From: Lachnospiraceae bacterium
Lineage (GTDB): Bacteria; Bacillota; Clostridia; Lachnospirales; Lachnospiraceae
Direction: 5' to 3'
Assembly: GCA_900770345.1 (NCBI GenBank)
Contig: CAAGKF010000304.1
Location: 1-11,194 of the forward strand
DNA length: 11,194 nucleotides
A program made the position numbers and the translations under genes. The notes beneath the pieces were generated by a model, which saw only the letters and a program-made list of their open reading frames with translations, was not told where the DNA came from and did no database searches. Below are positions 10,921 to 11,194 of the stretch, one piece after another. How positions within the stretch are numbered: the stretch's first letter is position 1; every line of letters begins with the position of its first letter.

Positions 10921-11194
10921 TTATGATTCCGCAGCAGCTTCTTTCGCCTGCTTCCTTCCCTGCCTCTGCCAGATCAGCGCTGCCGCCACAAGCACAAGGC
11001 CAATCACATCCGTAAGCATTCCCGGGATCAGCAGTGTCAGGCCGCCTGCTATAATGATCACGCGGACTGCCATGTTCATATTCCTGTAAACATAGCCGCT
11101 GAGTCCGGCCGATACACCGAACACACCGATAACTGCCGTAATACAGATCTGAATTACCTCAATCACATTCGTATCCACAAACAGGATTGCCGGA
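10921..11194 (-). CDS. C-terminal end of a TRAP transporter fused permease (partial)
   Basis: The reading frame is open to the right edge of the window, so the 5' part lies outside. The visible 90 or so residues begin PAILFVDTNVIEVIQ and continue with three hydrophobic stretches: ITAVIGVFGVSAGLSGYVY, a helix around VRVIIIAGGLTLLIPG, and TDVIGLVLVAAALIW, ending in a short charged tail. The pattern 'aalsGyl...mn...R.....agglll..PG..tD.iGl.l' is the usual C-terminus of the large fused TRAP-type permease (DctM plus DctQ-like helices) that imports organic acids with a periplasmic or extracellular binding protein. A GTG that could be taken as a start at 11178 is internal. The gene is convergent with the small membrane protein gene and ends at the bidirectional terminator. 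Confidence 0.75.
   Translation of the reverse strand, partial: PAILFVDTNVIEVIQICITAVIGVFGVSAGLSGYVYRNMNMAVRVIIIAGGLTLLIPGMLTDVIGLVLVAAALIWQRQGRKQAKEAAAES

Overview
The window looks like chromosomal DNA from an anaerobic Firmicute of class Clostridia, most likely a Lachnospiraceae-type gut bacterium. The reasons are strong AGGAGG-like ribosome binding sites, sigma-A promoters with 17-bp spacers, intrinsic terminators, moderate GC, and protein families typical of that group (AEC and TRAP transporters, a clostridial molybdenum hydroxylase with a fused FAD subunit). No taxon marker is present, so this assignment is inferred.

Layout. Left (1-1930): a candidate small RNA with its own promoter and terminator; a 68-residue acidic protein on the minus strand; a divergent XRE-type regulator with a palindromic site between the two; and an AEC-family transporter with its own promoter, a palindrome at the transcription start and a strong terminator. 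Centre (1932-9260, all minus strand, read right to left): a molybdenum hydroxylase operon. It encodes the small [2Fe-2S] subunit, the large molybdopterin-binding subunit, a 787-residue FAD subunit carrying a complete GltD-like NAD(P)H oxidoreductase inside its iron-sulfur loop, a MoaA-like radical SAM protein lacking the second cluster, and a MocA/MobA-like nucleotidyltransferase fused to a ModE-type DNA-binding domain. Immediately after these lies the C-terminal remnant of a second molybdenum hydroxylase large subunit. Right (9261-11194): a divergent TetR/CecR-like regulator, a small four-helix membrane protein, a bidirectional terminator, and the 3' end of a TRAP transporter permease that runs off the right edge.

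How it fits together. The same 19-bp palindromic sequence lies at the start of the hydroxylase operon transcript and again just downstream of the promoter of the small membrane protein, with the TetR gene between them. The simplest reading is one inducible unit: the TetR protein represses both the hydroxylase operon and the membrane protein until a ligand, perhaps the substrate, appears. The hydroxylase would pass electrons from the Mo site through [2Fe-2S] centres to FAD, and the inserted GltD-like module would couple them to NAD(P)(H). The MocA-ModE fusion and MoaA-like proteins are probably cofactor-related partners. The substrate cannot be read from the sequence.

Most notable points: the nested FAD/GltD subunit, the MoaA paralogue in which the second-cluster cysteines are replaced, the shared TetR operator, the enzyme-regulator fusion, the hydroxylase remnant, and two candidate C-rich small RNAs.
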